51,428 nt of DNA from Clostridia bacterium (GTDB lineage Bacteria; Bacillota; Clostridia; Oscillospirales; Acutalibacteraceae). The stretch's first letter is position 1, and each line of letters opens with the position of its first letter. The stretch is taken from the NCBI GenBank assembly GCA_900755995.1, contig CAAEIM010000137.1, positions 1 to 51,428 of the forward strand, written 5' to 3'. The notes below the pieces were generated by a model. That model was not told the origin of the DNA. It did not search any database and worked only from the letters and a program-made list of their open reading frames with translations. Position numbers and translations under genes: made by a program. Of this stretch, positions 24,170-32,417 are shown piece by piece.

Positions 24170-25501
24170 TTAATCTGTAATTGTAATTGAATTAATAATC
24201 GGCTGGTTTTCGGCAGCTACAGAGCCGTTGCTGTCGGTGGTTACTGCATTTGAGCAGATTTCATCAACTATATCCATACCGTCAGTTACATAGCCAAAGC
24301 AAGCATAGTCGCCGTCAAGGAATGTGCTATCCTCGTGAACAATAAAGAACTGAGAGCTTGCGCTGTCCATAGAAACATTATTTCGTGCCATTGAAATAGC
24401 ACCTCTTGTATGAGACAGACTATTTTCAACACCGTTATTGGAAAATTCGCCCTTGATTTCGTTTTCAGAACCGCCTGATCCGTCACCGTTGGGATCTCCG
24501 CCCTGCATCATAAAACCGTCTATTATGCGGTGAAAAGTAAGCCCATCATAAAAACCATCGTTTGCAAGATTTATAAAATTGGCAACCGTAATGGGCGCCG
24601 CATCTCCGTTAAGCTCAACCTTTACCACACCGTAATCTTTAATATCAATTTCAGCGTGGTGCTTGCCGGCAGCCTGTGATGTACTTATTGTTCCCGATAT
24701 GCTTGGAGAATCCACTGTGCTGCCCTGATTGTCAGTATTTTTAGAGGTAACAACAAACACAGTTATCACCGCTGCAAGAAATACCACAGCAACCGCTATA
24801 GCCACAATAGCCTTTCTGCTATTTGATTTCTGAGGCTTTTCAAAGGCTTTCACAATTTCATCAATAGCTTTTTCGGCTGAATCCGAAACGTCAGTGCGTG
24901 CAGCTGCTTCTTTAAGAATATTTCCCGCCGCAGTCATAAAGAAAATAATATCTCTTTTGCTAAGTCCGCCCGAAACAGACCTGAGCTGTTTTTTAATATT
25001 TTCTCTGCCGTAGTCGAGCGTATTCTGAGCCTTATCTTCCGAGAGCTTTAAAACCTCACCGATTTTTTTCGCATTGTAATCCATCAAAAGATTTAATGCT
25101 ACAACAATTCTTTGATTTAAGCTTATAGCTTTAAAGGCTGAGATAAACAAATTCTTCTGTTCAGTTGTAATTTCAGACGGTGATGAAATTTTGTCCTTTT
25201 CGGCAAAAGGCAAAGATTTTACAGCACTTGTTTCGCCTGATTTTTCATCACCTGAAACAGCTTTGCACGCTCTCGCAGTTTCCACTGTAACCACGTCATC
25301 AAGATTATCAATATCAGGGTTCTTGGTAATTGCAGCAAACACTGCCTTAAAAGATTTTTCAAAGGCTTTTTCAGCCTTTTGTGTGTCTGAAATTACAGTT
25401 GTACAGAAAAAATATACATAGTTTTTATACTTTTCGCAAATAAAATCCAAAGATTTTTTATTGCCCAGAGCAGCTTTTGAAATTAGCTTTTTGTTATTCA
25501 T
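24170..25501 (-). CDS. Membrane-anchored fusion: ECF-sigma-like domains, one TM helix, extracellular cyclophilin
   Basis: 443 residues. Residues ~5-85 resemble sigma-70 region 2 (LISKAALGNKKSLDFICEKY, then QKAEKAFEKSFKAVFAAI). Residues ~118-172 resemble region 4, with a helix-turn-helix (RIVVALNLLMDYNAKKIGEV, LKLSEDKAQNTLDYGRENIK). A linker, one transmembrane helix (~230-252) and a Ser/Thr-rich spacer follow. Residues ~283-443 are a complete cyclophilin peptidyl-prolyl isomerase: FHRIIDGFMMQGGDP (catalytic Arg325, Phe330, Gln333), SMARNN, SASSQFFIVHED, FGYVTDGM. With no signal peptide and one helix, the cyclophilin should face outward and the sigma-like part inward. The sigma half is divergent, so it may be a tethered regulator or an ex-sigma scaffold. 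The cyclophilin call is sure; the sigma call is good; the function is inference. Confidence 0.85.
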   Translation of the reverse strand: MNNKKLISKAALGNKKSLDFICEKYKNYVYFFCTTVISDTQKAEKAFEKSFKAVFAAITKNPDIDNLDDVVTVETARACKAVSGDEKSGETSAVKSLPFAEKDKISSPSEITTEQKNLFISAFKAISLNQRIVVALNLLMDYNAKKIGEVLKLSEDKAQNTLDYGRENIKKQLRSVSGGLSKRDIIFFMTAAGNILKEAAARTDVSDSAEKAIDEIVKAFEKPQKSNSRKAIVAIAVAVVFLAAVITVFVVTSKNTDNQGSTVDSPSISGTISTSQAAGKHHAEIDIKDYGVVKVELNGDAAPITVANFINLANDGFYDGLTFHRIIDGFMMQGGDPNGDGSGGSENEIKGEFSNNGVENSLSHTRGAISMARNNVSMDSASSQFFIVHEDSTFLDGDYACFGYVTDGMDIVDEICSNAVTTDSNGSVAAENQPIINSITITD

Positions 25502-25610
25502 TGATATTACCTTCCCGATTTAGTTGTCAAAAAATATTTTACAAACAGAAACTGACAGTAAAATATATTCTATGTGAAAAACAAGTGAAAAATATCCTGA
25601 TTTCTTACAG

Positions 25611-25646
25611 AAAAAACGGGCTGCTCTGCATAAGCACAGCAGTCCG
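25611..25646 (-). terminator. Terminator after the P-loop gene
   Basis: CGGGCTGCT (25617-25625) and AGCAGTCCG (25638-25646) form a stem (one G-T pair) followed on the minus strand by six T (25616-25611). It ends the pgi and P-loop transcript. Confidence 0.85.
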
Positions 25647-25662
25647 CCGATTTGTAATGTAA

Positions 25663-26079
25663 TTAGACCTTCCGGCAAACAGCATTAATTGAATCAGGAA
25701 GCTCTGATTCATCAGCCGAAACGAGAAGTACAATATTTGTTGAAGATGCCTCAGAAAGCTCCTGAATCTTCTTTGTAAAGCTCTCGATACCGTCAACAGC
25801 AGTTGGGCAAATTTTGAATACAGAATCAACAAGAATGTCAGTTACATCGTAGTTGCCTGCGCAAATGCCGCTGATAAAGCCAAAAAGCATATCATAACCC
25901 TCAACGAGGTACTGCTCTGTATCAATGAGTCTTGCCTTATGTGTTACGTCATAAGTAAGCTTTGCTCCCTTTTCAATAACAACAACATTGCCTGCTGAAG
26001 CTGCAACAGCTTCGTTTGCAAGAGCAATAAGCTTTTTTGTTTTGCCTGTTCCTTTTTTACCGATAAGTAAAGTAACCAT
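25663..26079 (-). CDS. Small P-loop NTPase-like protein, unknown function
   Basis: 138 residues. A clear Walker A loop, IGKKGTGKTKKLI, is at residues 6-18. Later hydrophobic strands follow (NVVVIEKGAK, DVTDILVDSVFKI, NIVLLVSADESELPDS); the strand VLLVSADES sits where a sensor/Walker-B-type strand would be. No partner domain, no membrane segment. I cannot name a family beyond P-loop ATPase/GTPase. It lies 40 nt downstream of pgi with GGAGGAAC as binding site and shares its terminator, so it is co-transcribed with pgi. Confidence 0.7.
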   Translation of the reverse strand: MVTLLIGKKGTGKTKKLIALANEAVAASAGNVVVIEKGAKLTYDVTHKARLIDTEQYLVEGYDMLFGFISGICAGNYDVTDILVDSVFKICPTAVDGIESFTKKIQELSEASSTNIVLLVSADESELPDSINAVCRKV

Positions 26080-26119
26080 ATTAGTTCCTCCAATATATTA
26101 AACTTATTTACAAAAGAAA

Positions 26120-27457
26120 TTACTTAAGTCTTTCCTCAAGAGCAGCCTTCTGATCCTCATAGCCGGGCTTGCCGAGAAGAGCAAACATATTCTTCTTGTA
26201 GCTTTCAACGCCTGGCTGGTTGAACGGATTGATTCCAAGCATATAGCCTGAAATAGCACAAGCCTTTTCAAAGAAGTAGATGAGATAGCCAAGCTCAGAT
26301 TCATTCATCTCAGGTACATTGAGAACAACATTCGGTACGCCGCCGTCATTGTGAGCAAGCACTGTACCCTCAAAAGCTTTTTGGTTTACATATCCCATTG
26401 TTTTTCCCGAAAGGAAGTTAAGTCCGTCAACATTAGTAGGATCTGTGCCGAGTGTAACTTCTTTTTTACATTTATCAAAGAGAACAACAGTTTCAAACAT
26501 AGTTCTTCTGCCGTCCTGAATATACTGACCGAGTGAGTGCAGGTCAGTCGAGAAGATAACGCTTGCAGGGAAAAGTCCCTTGTTATCCTTGCCCTCGCTC
26601 TCTGCAAAAAGCTGCTTAAACCATTCAGACATCATTGTGTAAGCAGGCTCGTAAGATACCATAATTTCCATTGTTTTGCCCTTACGATAAAGAATGTTGC
26701 GAATTGCAGCGTACTTATAGCAATCGTTGGTAGCAAGGTCATCATTGTCAAAATCTTTCTGAGCCGCAGCAGCGCCCTGCATAAGAGCGTCTATATCAGC
26801 GCCCGAAACAGCGATAGGAAGAAGACCTACTGCTGTGAGAACTGAGAAACGACCTCCTACATCATCCGGAACAACGAATGTTTCGTAGCCTTCCTCATCA
26901 GCAAGTGCCTTGAGTGTGCCCTTTGCCTTATCTGTTGTGCAGTAAATACGCTCTCTTGCGCCGTCCTTGCCGTACTTTTTCTCGAGCATTTCACGGAATA
27001 CACGGAAAGCTATAGCAGGCTCAGTTGTTGTACCTGACTTTGAAATCATATTTACAGAAACATCCTTGCCCTCGCAAAGCTCCATAATCTCTGCAAGTGC
27101 AGATGAGCTGATTGAGTTGCCGGTAAAGAAAATCTGCGGTGTGTCCTTGCAGGTAAGGTTATAGTTCTGTGAATTAAGAAACTCGATTGCAGCTCTTGCG
27201 CCGAGGTATGAACCGCCGATGCCGATTACAACGAATACATCAGTATCCTTTTTGATCTTTTCAGCCGCAGCTTTAATTCTTGCAAATTCCTCTTTATCAT
27301 AGTCAGTAGGAAGATTCAGCCAGCCAAGGAAATCATTTCCAAGACCGCTGCCGTCATGAAGCACCTTGTGAGCAGCCTTAACTTCAGCAGCAACACCTTC
27401 ATACTCGTGCTCATTTACGAAGCCTCTCAAATATTTGTCTGTAAGTTTTGTAGCCAT
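26120..27457 (-). CDS. pgi: Glucose-6-phosphate isomerase
   Basis: Interconverts glucose-6-P and fructose-6-P. 445 residues, the short bacterial form typical of Firmicutes. Seen: VVIGIGGSYLGARAAIEFL (sugar-phosphate SIS-type loop, ~76-94), MISKSGTTTEPAIAFRVFRE, the GGRFSVLTAVGLLPIA signature, and GINPFNQPGVESYKKNMFALLG near the C-terminus (shown in part). The start follows GGGGGAAT. It has its own strong promoter and a 132-nt leader region with no obvious riboswitch. Confidence 0.96.
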   Translation of the reverse strand: MATKLTDKYLRGFVNEHEYEGVAAEVKAAHKVLHDGSGLGNDFLGWLNLPTDYDKEEFARIKAAAEKIKKDTDVFVVIGIGGSYLGARAAIEFLNSQNYNLTCKDTPQIFFTGNSISSSALAEIMELCEGKDVSVNMISKSGTTTEPAIAFRVFREMLEKKYGKDGARERIYCTTDKAKGTLKALADEEGYETFVVPDDVGGRFSVLTAVGLLPIAVSGADIDALMQGAAAAQKDFDNDDLATNDCYKYAAIRNILYRKGKTMEIMVSYEPAYTMMSEWFKQLFAESEGKDNKGLFPASVIFSTDLHSLGQYIQDGRRTMFETVVLFDKCKKEVTLGTDPTNVDGLNFLSGKTMGYVNQKAFEGTVLAHNDGGVPNVVLNVPEMNESELGYLIYFFEKACAISGYMLGINPFNQPGVESYKKNMFALLGKPGYEDQKAALEERLK

Positions 27458-27561
27458 TTAAAATTCCCCCAAAATTCTTTTTCGGAACTATACTGCGCTA
27501 AATATCAATAAATTTACGATAAAAATGCAGTCAGAACCAAAACAAGTATCTTTGCTGTCTT

Positions 27562-27590
27562 ATTATACTATAATTCTCAACTTTTTGCAA
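27562..27590 (-). promoter_or_regulatory. pgi promoter
   Basis: Minus strand TTGCAA (27590-27585) and TATAAT (27567-27562), 17-nt spacer, about 105 nt upstream of the start codon. Confidence 0.75.
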
Positions 27591-27606
27591 GGTCATTTTG
27601 TATATT

Positions 27607-28755
27607 TTATAAAGAAATTATAGATTTAAACAAAACGTAAAAAACTGAGGGAAAAGAAATTTTTTCTGCATCCTGCAAAGCGTTGATTTCAAAGCTTTGG
27701 ACGACTGTACCGTTAAGGCTGTATGTAACCGTTCCGAGCTTCTGTCCCTTTTCAACAGGAGCTTCTATGCTTTCAGGCAAATCAATTTTAGAAACAACTT
27801 CAGAACTGCTGTTTTTATCAAGCACCATACTTGCGTTTACCTCACAGCCTATTCCTATATTGCCCTGCATACCGTTGTCAACCTTAATGGTTTTAGGTAA
27901 ATCATCGGGAACAGTAAGGCGGGTAATTGAATAATTGGCAAAGCCGTAATCGAGCAATGCGGCTGCGTCTGAAAATCTCTCCTTGCCTGAATTGCAGCCG
28001 AGCACAACTGCAACAAGGCTCATATCTCCACGCTTAGCAGAAGCCGACATACAGCAGCCGGCGTCATTTGTTGTGCCTGTTTTAAGTCCCGTTATGCCGT
28101 TGTAGGTTTTTAAAAGCTTATTAGTGTTTACAATCTGAGTTTTTCCGTCACGCAGATTATCAAGCCAGATTGAAGTGTAGTCAAAAATCATTTCGTGCTT
28201 CATAAGCTCTCTTGACATAACCGCAACATCATACGCCGAAGTAATATGCCCCTCCTCATCCAGCCCGTTGCAGTTTTTAAATACTGTGTCATTCATTTTA
28301 AGCTGCTTTGCTTTTTCATTCATCTTCTGTACAAAAACTTCCTCACTTCCACACAAATGCTCTGCAAGTGCAACAGCCGCATCGTTTGCAGAAGCCACCA
28401 CTGTAGCCTTTATCATATCCTGCGCACTCATTGTTTCTCCCTCTTCAAGCCAGATGTCGCTGCCGCCCATTGAAGCAGCGTGTGCAGAAGCTGTGATTGT
28501 ATCGTCCAAACTGAGCTTTCCGCTGTCAATCGCCTCACATACAAGCAGCATTGTCATAACCTTTGTTATTGAGGCGCAAGGACGCTGTTCGTGCGGATTT
28601 TTTTCAAACAGCACCTTACCGGACGAGGTTTCCATAAGAACAGCTGACGGAGCGGTAATTGTATCTTCCGTTGCGGCATTTGCGCTGACAGAAAACAGCG
28701 GCAAAATCGTCATAAGCAATGCCATTATCAGGGTACACGATAGCTTTTTTATCAT
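27607..28755 (-). CDS. Serine-type D-Ala-D-Ala carboxypeptidase (DacF/PBP5-like)
   Basis: Trims the terminal D-Ala from peptidoglycan stem peptides outside the membrane. 382 residues with a signal peptide (cleavage near residue 27). The three active-site motifs are present: SxxK as SITK (62-65), SxN as SAN (122-124) and KTG (225-227). A C-terminal beta domain and a weakly amphipathic tail for membrane attachment follow. In Bacillus the DacF relatives act in sporulation, and this genome carries dpaAB, but a vegetative role is equally possible. Its ribosome binding site GAGGTG lies inside the 3' arm of the upstream terminator-like hairpin. Confidence 0.92.
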   Translation of the reverse strand: MIKKLSCTLIMALLMTILPLFSVSANAATEDTITAPSAVLMETSSGKVLFEKNPHEQRPCASITKVMTMLLVCEAIDSGKLSLDDTITASAHAASMGGSDIWLEEGETMSAQDMIKATVVASANDAAVALAEHLCGSEEVFVQKMNEKAKQLKMNDTVFKNCNGLDEEGHITSAYDVAVMSRELMKHEMIFDYTSIWLDNLRDGKTQIVNTNKLLKTYNGITGLKTGTTNDAGCCMSASAKRGDMSLVAVVLGCNSGKERFSDAAALLDYGFANYSITRLTVPDDLPKTIKVDNGMQGNIGIGCEVNASMVLDKNSSSEVVSKIDLPESIEAPVEKGQKLGTVTYSLNGTVVQSFEINALQDAEKISFPSVFYVLFKSIISL

Positions 28756-28762
28756 ATAAAAA

Positions 28763-28790
28763 CACCTCGTTCAATAGTATGAACGAGGTG
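28763..28790 (-). terminator. Terminator-like hairpin containing the carboxypeptidase ribosome binding site
   Basis: CACCTCGTTCA (28763-28773) and TGAACGAGGTG (28780-28790): a perfect 11-bp stem with a 6-nt loop. On the minus strand it is followed by TTTTT. It ends the DUF4870-type gene, but its 3' arm supplies GAGGTG seven nt before the next ATG (28755). Confidence 0.8.
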
Positions 28791-28814
28791 CTGCTTGTAT
28801 GATTTATAGTTTAA

Positions 28815-29303
28815 TCATTTTAAAAATCCGAAGTTGCGGATAATCGGCATTTCAACAGACTTGTTTCCGAGAGTTTTGAAAAAGCAAATATAATTCACAA
28901 CAAGGAGAATGATTTCACAAACGGCAGCAACGAAAGGAGCAATGCAGGTGAAAGAAAGAACTGCGCCTGCTACAGCAAGGAAAAGCATTATAACAAACGA
29001 CTTAAGTCCCTGCTTAATGTGAAAATCAAGATATTTTGATTTCCTTGAATTCTGTGCAATAAGAGCAACAATAATGCCAATTATGTTTGAAGCATAAATA
29101 ATGGCAGCAAGAAGCTTGTTTTCGGAAACATCCTCTGCTGAGAATTCGCCTGTGTGGTCATACTGATCTACTACAGGAGCGGCTGCATACTGGTTGTACT
29201 GCGGCTGCTGTGCCTGTGGCTGCTGAGCTGCTGAAAAGCCACAATTTGGGCAAAAAACAGCATTATCTTCCATCTGTGCGTTACAATTCGGACAATTTTT
29301 CAT
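28815..29303 (-). CDS. Zinc-ribbon membrane protein (DUF4870-like)
   Basis: ATG 29303 is chosen because GGAGGAAA lies just upstream; the frame extends to 29351 without a site. The 162 residues start with a zinc ribbon (Cys 4, 7, 18, 21: CPNCNAQ...CPNCGFS). A Gln/Pro/Tyr-rich linker (QQPQAQQPQYNQY) follows, then about three membrane helices (KLLAAIIYASNIIGIIVAL, FVIMLFLAVAGAVLSF, VAAVCEIILLVVNYICFF) with the DFHIKQGLKSF turn typical of DUF4870. The function is unknown. It has its own promoter and terminator, so it is expressed separately from ispF. Confidence 0.82.
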   Translation of the reverse strand: MKNCPNCNAQMEDNAVFCPNCGFSAAQQPQAQQPQYNQYAAAPVVDQYDHTGEFSAEDVSENKLLAAIIYASNIIGIIVALIAQNSRKSKYLDFHIKQGLKSFVIMLFLAVAGAVLSFTCIAPFVAAVCEIILLVVNYICFFKTLGNKSVEMPIIRNFGFLK

Positions 29304-29323
29304 TATATTTTCCTCCATATTTT

Positions 29324-29351
29324 TGTATATGACAAAAGCAATCATAATCAA
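29324..29351 (-). promoter_or_regulatory. Promoter of the zinc-ribbon membrane protein gene
   Basis: Minus strand TTGATT (29351-29346), 16-nt spacer, TATACA (29329-29324), about 20 nt before the start codon. Confidence 0.5.
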
Positions 29352-29381
29352 TATGTATGCTTTATATCCTGTTTTAATTCA

Positions 29382-29849
29382 TTAGTCAATAAGACAGACT
29401 GAGTGAGCGGAAATTCCTTCAAGTCTGCCTGTAAAACCGAGCTTTTCTTCTGTGGTTGCCTTTACACTGACCTGAGAAACATCTATTGAGCATACCGCTG
29501 CAATATTTTTTCTCATATCGTCAATATAGTCCTTGAGTTTTGGCTTTTGAGCAATTACCGTTGAATCAATATTTATAATCTTATAGCCGTTATCAGAAAG
29601 GATTTCGCAAACCTCCCTGAGCAGAGCAAGACTGTCTGCTCCCTTGTACTTATCGTCAGTGTCGGGAAAATGCTTTCCAATGTCACCGAGAGCCGCCGCA
29701 CCGAGTAGAGCATCCATTACAGCGTGTACAAGCACATCTGCATCGGAATGACCGAGAAGCCCCAATTCGTACGGTATCTCAACTCCTCCCAGTATCAGCC
29801 TTCTGTTTTCGGCAAATTTATGTACATCATAGCCGTGTCCAATTCGCAT
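29382..29849 (-). CDS. ispF: 2-C-methyl-D-erythritol 2,4-cyclodiphosphate synthase IspF
   Basis: MEP-pathway cyclisation to MEcPP; a homotrimer with active sites between subunits. 155 residues, normal length. The metal ligands are in MRIGHGYDVHKF (Asp8, His10) and the LLGHSDADVLVHAVMDALLGAA signature follows, then the DTDDKYKGADS loop and the KATTEEKLGFTGR cytidine-binding stretch. The start follows GAGGTGAA. It lies 15 nt downstream of ispD, the usual pair. Confidence 0.97.
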   Translation of the reverse strand: MRIGHGYDVHKFAENRRLILGGVEIPYELGLLGHSDADVLVHAVMDALLGAAALGDIGKHFPDTDDKYKGADSLALLREVCEILSDNGYKIINIDSTVIAQKPKLKDYIDDMRKNIAAVCSIDVSQVSVKATTEEKLGFTGRLEGISAHSVCLID

Positions 29850-29864
29850 AAGCTGTTTTTCACC

Positions 29865-30572
29865 TCAGACATTATGGTTATCAATACGGTTTTTAAGAAT
29901 ACTTTCGGCAAGAATAACATCAACAGGCGTTGTCAGCTTGATGTTTTCTTCACTTCCCTTAACCACAAGAACCTCGCCGCCCATATTTTCAATAAGGGCG
30001 CAGTCATCAGTAAACTCAAGACTGTTCTCGCCTGCATTTTCAAGGGCGAACATATATAAATCTCTCTCAAAAACCTGCGGAGTCTGAACCGCTCTCAGCT
30101 GAGAACGCAAAGGCGTGCTTTCTATTTTATTAAAGCCGTCAACAATCTTGATTGTATCGGTAACAGATGTGCCGAGAGTAGCTGCTCCTGTTTCAAAGGC
30201 AGCCTCTACAACTCTGTCGATTTCATCAACGGTTATAAGCGGACGAGCACCGTCGTGAATAGCAAAATACTTTGCTTTTTCACTTGCCGCCTTAATGCCG
30301 TTACGAACGCTTTGAGAACGTGACGAACCGCCAAGTACAACCGAGCTTACTTTTGTAAAGCCGTTTTTATTGACAAGCTCATTAATTCGCTCAACATCCT
30401 GTTCACGGCAGACTACAACAATTTCTTTGATAAGGTAGCATTTTTGAAATGCTTTTAAAGTATATTCAATAGCTGGCTTTTCAAGAAGCGGAATAAACTG
30501 CTTGCTGTCTGCAATTCCCATTCTTACCGAGCCGCCTGCCGCAACAATTACAGCAGAAACATAAGCTGACAT
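29865..30572 (-). CDS. ispD: 2-C-methyl-D-erythritol 4-phosphate cytidylyltransferase IspD
   Basis: MEP pathway: MEP plus CTP gives CDP-ME. 235 residues. The CTP-binding glycine-rich loop VIVAAGGSVRMGIADSKQF is at ~9-27, VLGGSSRSQSVRNGI supplies the second nucleotide contact, HDGARPLIT follows, and QTPQVFERD ends the core, all standard. The start follows GGGAGT. Together with ispF here and dxr, ispG and uppS in the pyrH operon, it gives most of the MEP route; ispE and ispH are not in the window. Confidence 0.96.
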   Translation of the reverse strand: MSAYVSAVIVAAGGSVRMGIADSKQFIPLLEKPAIEYTLKAFQKCYLIKEIVVVCREQDVERINELVNKNGFTKVSSVVLGGSSRSQSVRNGIKAASEKAKYFAIHDGARPLITVDEIDRVVEAAFETGAATLGTSVTDTIKIVDGFNKIESTPLRSQLRAVQTPQVFERDLYMFALENAGENSLEFTDDCALIENMGGEVLVVKGSEENIKLTTPVDVILAESILKNRIDNHNV

Positions 30573-30605
30573 AAATTTAACTCCCGAATTAATTATTTTG
30601 GAAAA

Positions 30606-31877
30606 TCAGATTTTTTCAAAAGCCTGAGCCAAATCTGCAATAATATCCTCGGCATTTTCAATACCTACGGAAAGGCGGATAAGGTCAGGTGCTACGCCCG
30701 CCTCAAGAAGCTGCTCATCTGTCATCTGGCGGTGAGTATGGCTTGCAGGGTGGAGCAGACAGGTTCTTGCGTCGGCAACATGAGTTACGATTGCGGCAAG
30801 CTTTAATGAATCCATAAACTTGATAGACTCCTCTCTGCCTCCCTTAATGCCGAATGCGAGCACACCGCATGAGCCGTTTGGCAAATATTTTTTGGCAAGC
30901 TTATGGTATTTATCGTCCTCAAGATCAGGATAAGAAACCCACGCTACTTTTTCGTTATTTTTAAGATATTTTGCAACTGCAAGAGCGTTTTCACAATGTC
31001 TTTTCATTCTCAGGTGGAGTGACTCAAGACCAAGACTGAGGTAATATGCGTTCTGCGGTGCCTGAATTGAACCGAGATCACGCATAAGCTGAGCTGTAGC
31101 CTTTGTAATATATGCACCCTTACCAAAACGTTCAGCATAAATTATGCCATGGTAGGATTCATCCGGAGTGGTAAGTCCGGGATATTTTTCTGCATGAGCA
31201 AGCCAGTCAAAATTGCCGCTGTCAACAATACAGCCGCCTACTGCCGATGCGTGTCCGTCCATATACTTGGTGGTTGAGTGAGTAACAATATCAGCGCCAA
31301 ACTCAAACGGGTGGCAGTTTATCGGAGTAGCAAAGGTGTTGTCCACAATAAGCGGAACGCCGTGTGAATGAGCAAGTCTTGCAAACTTTTCAATGTCAAG
31401 AACCGAAACAGTAGGATTGGTAATTGTTTCGCCGAACATAGCCTTTGTATTTGGCTTAAAGAACTTTGCAAGCTCCTCCTCGGGCAAGTCCTGATCAACA
31501 AATGTGCACTCAATTCCCATCTTTTTAAGTGTTGTGCCAAAGAGGTTATATGTACCGCCGTAAATTGAAGATGATACTACAATATGGTCGCCTGCTTCGC
31601 AGATATTGAATACAGCGAAAAAGTTTGCAGCCTGACCGCTTGATGTGAGCATTGCAGCCACACCGCCCTCCATATCACAGATTTTGGCTGCTACTGCGTC
31701 ATTTGTAGGGTTTTGAAGTCTTGTATAAAAATAGCCTTCAGCCTCAAGGTCAAAGAGCTTTCCCATTTCTTCACTGGTGTCATACTTAAAAGTAGTGCTC
31801 TGATAAATCGGAACTTCTCTCGGCTCTCCCTTATGGGGCTGCCAGCCTGACTGTACGCATTTAGTTTCAATATTCAT
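30606..31877 (-). CDS. metY: O-acetylhomoserine sulfhydrylase (PLP-dependent)
   Basis: Condenses O-acetylhomoserine with sulfide (or a thiol) to homocysteine, in methionine synthesis. 423 residues, the length of MetY rather than the ~380 of MetB/MetC. The PLP lysine is in HSTTKYMDGHASAVGG; the N-terminal YQSTTFKYDT, TSSGQAANFFAV and the C-terminal LLHPASHTHRQMTDEQL with RLSVGIENAEDI are those of the Cys/Met metabolism PLP family. Strong AGGAGGATAC binding site. It follows the DUF2007 gene by 15 nt; a leader riboswitch was looked for and not found. Related gamma-lyase activity cannot be excluded. Confidence 0.9.
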   Translation of the reverse strand: MNIETKCVQSGWQPHKGEPREVPIYQSTTFKYDTSEEMGKLFDLEAEGYFYTRLQNPTNDAVAAKICDMEGGVAAMLTSSGQAANFFAVFNICEAGDHIVVSSSIYGGTYNLFGTTLKKMGIECTFVDQDLPEEELAKFFKPNTKAMFGETITNPTVSVLDIEKFARLAHSHGVPLIVDNTFATPINCHPFEFGADIVTHSTTKYMDGHASAVGGCIVDSGNFDWLAHAEKYPGLTTPDESYHGIIYAERFGKGAYITKATAQLMRDLGSIQAPQNAYYLSLGLESLHLRMKRHCENALAVAKYLKNNEKVAWVSYPDLEDDKYHKLAKKYLPNGSCGVLAFGIKGGREESIKFMDSLKLAAIVTHVADARTCLLHPASHTHRQMTDEQLLEAGVAPDLIRLSVGIENAEDIIADLAQAFEKI

Positions 31878-31892
31878 TTTGTATCCTCCTAT

Positions 31893-32417
31893 TTAACTGA
31901 AAAATCCTTTTATGAAAGCTGTGATAGCATCTGTGCCATACACTGCAAGGGCAATAAGAGCAAGAAAAACAACGGCAGAAGCAACTCTTACGGTTGTTCT
32001 TTTTACTCCGCTCATCTTCTCAAACTTTTCATCGAGAGTAGCCTCCTGGTTCTCTGCATTCTCAAAATCAGACGTTTCTGTATTGTCAAGAATTTGAGTG
32101 TCGTCTTCCTTTATAGCGCCGATACCTATGCAGATGTCATATGCTTTTTCATATGCGGCATAAGGAACGAGTATATCGCTCATAGCAGATTTATTGTTAA
32201 ATTCCTGCTTTCTGAGCTCCTTATCCCTTACTATGCTGTCACAGGGAACGCAACTGTCCTCCAGAGCAGTTTTTATGCGCTGAAGCTCAAATCCGTTTGC
32301 AGAAAGCAGATAAACAGGGGTATTATCATCTGTTATGTTTTCAAGAGTTGAATTGCAATTACTGCAAACAGTATCCTCGTCATTGTGCAAGCGCTTGCAT
32401 TTTGTACATAATTTCAT
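31893..32417 (-). CDS. Zinc-ribbon / DUF2007 single-pass membrane protein
   Basis: The start is ATG 32417, after AAAGGAAAT; the frame open to 32507 begins in promoter sequence. 174 residues: a zinc ribbon with Cys 4, 7, 18, 21 (CTKCKRL...CSNCNST), then a DUF2007-like domain ~34-100 (VYLLSANGFELQRIKTALED and the ILVPYAAYEKAYDI region), an acidic linker, and one C-terminal membrane helix (~148-168). DUF2007 has been called a putative signal-transducing domain; its ligand is unknown. Co-transcribed with metY from the promoter at 32479-32507. Any link to sulfur metabolism is only suggested by position. Confidence 0.75.
   Translation of the reverse strand: MKLCTKCKRLHNDEDTVCSNCNSTLENITDDNTPVYLLSANGFELQRIKTALEDSCVPCDSIVRDKELRKQEFNNKSAMSDILVPYAAYEKAYDICIGIGAIKEDDTQILDNTETSDFENAENQEATLDEKFEKMSGVKRTTVRVASAVVFLALIALAVYGTDAITAFIKGFFS

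Noticed and set aside
28771..28830. Sigma-G promoter for the carboxypeptidase inside the terminator stem
   Set aside because: CATACTA matches a -10, but no matching -35 at 17-18 nt; kept only as a remark in the hairpin finding.
29631..29642. ACTGTCTGCTC match to the core of the 34345 inverted repeat
   Set aside because: It lies inside ispF coding sequence, covers only one arm, and has no partner; chance similarity.
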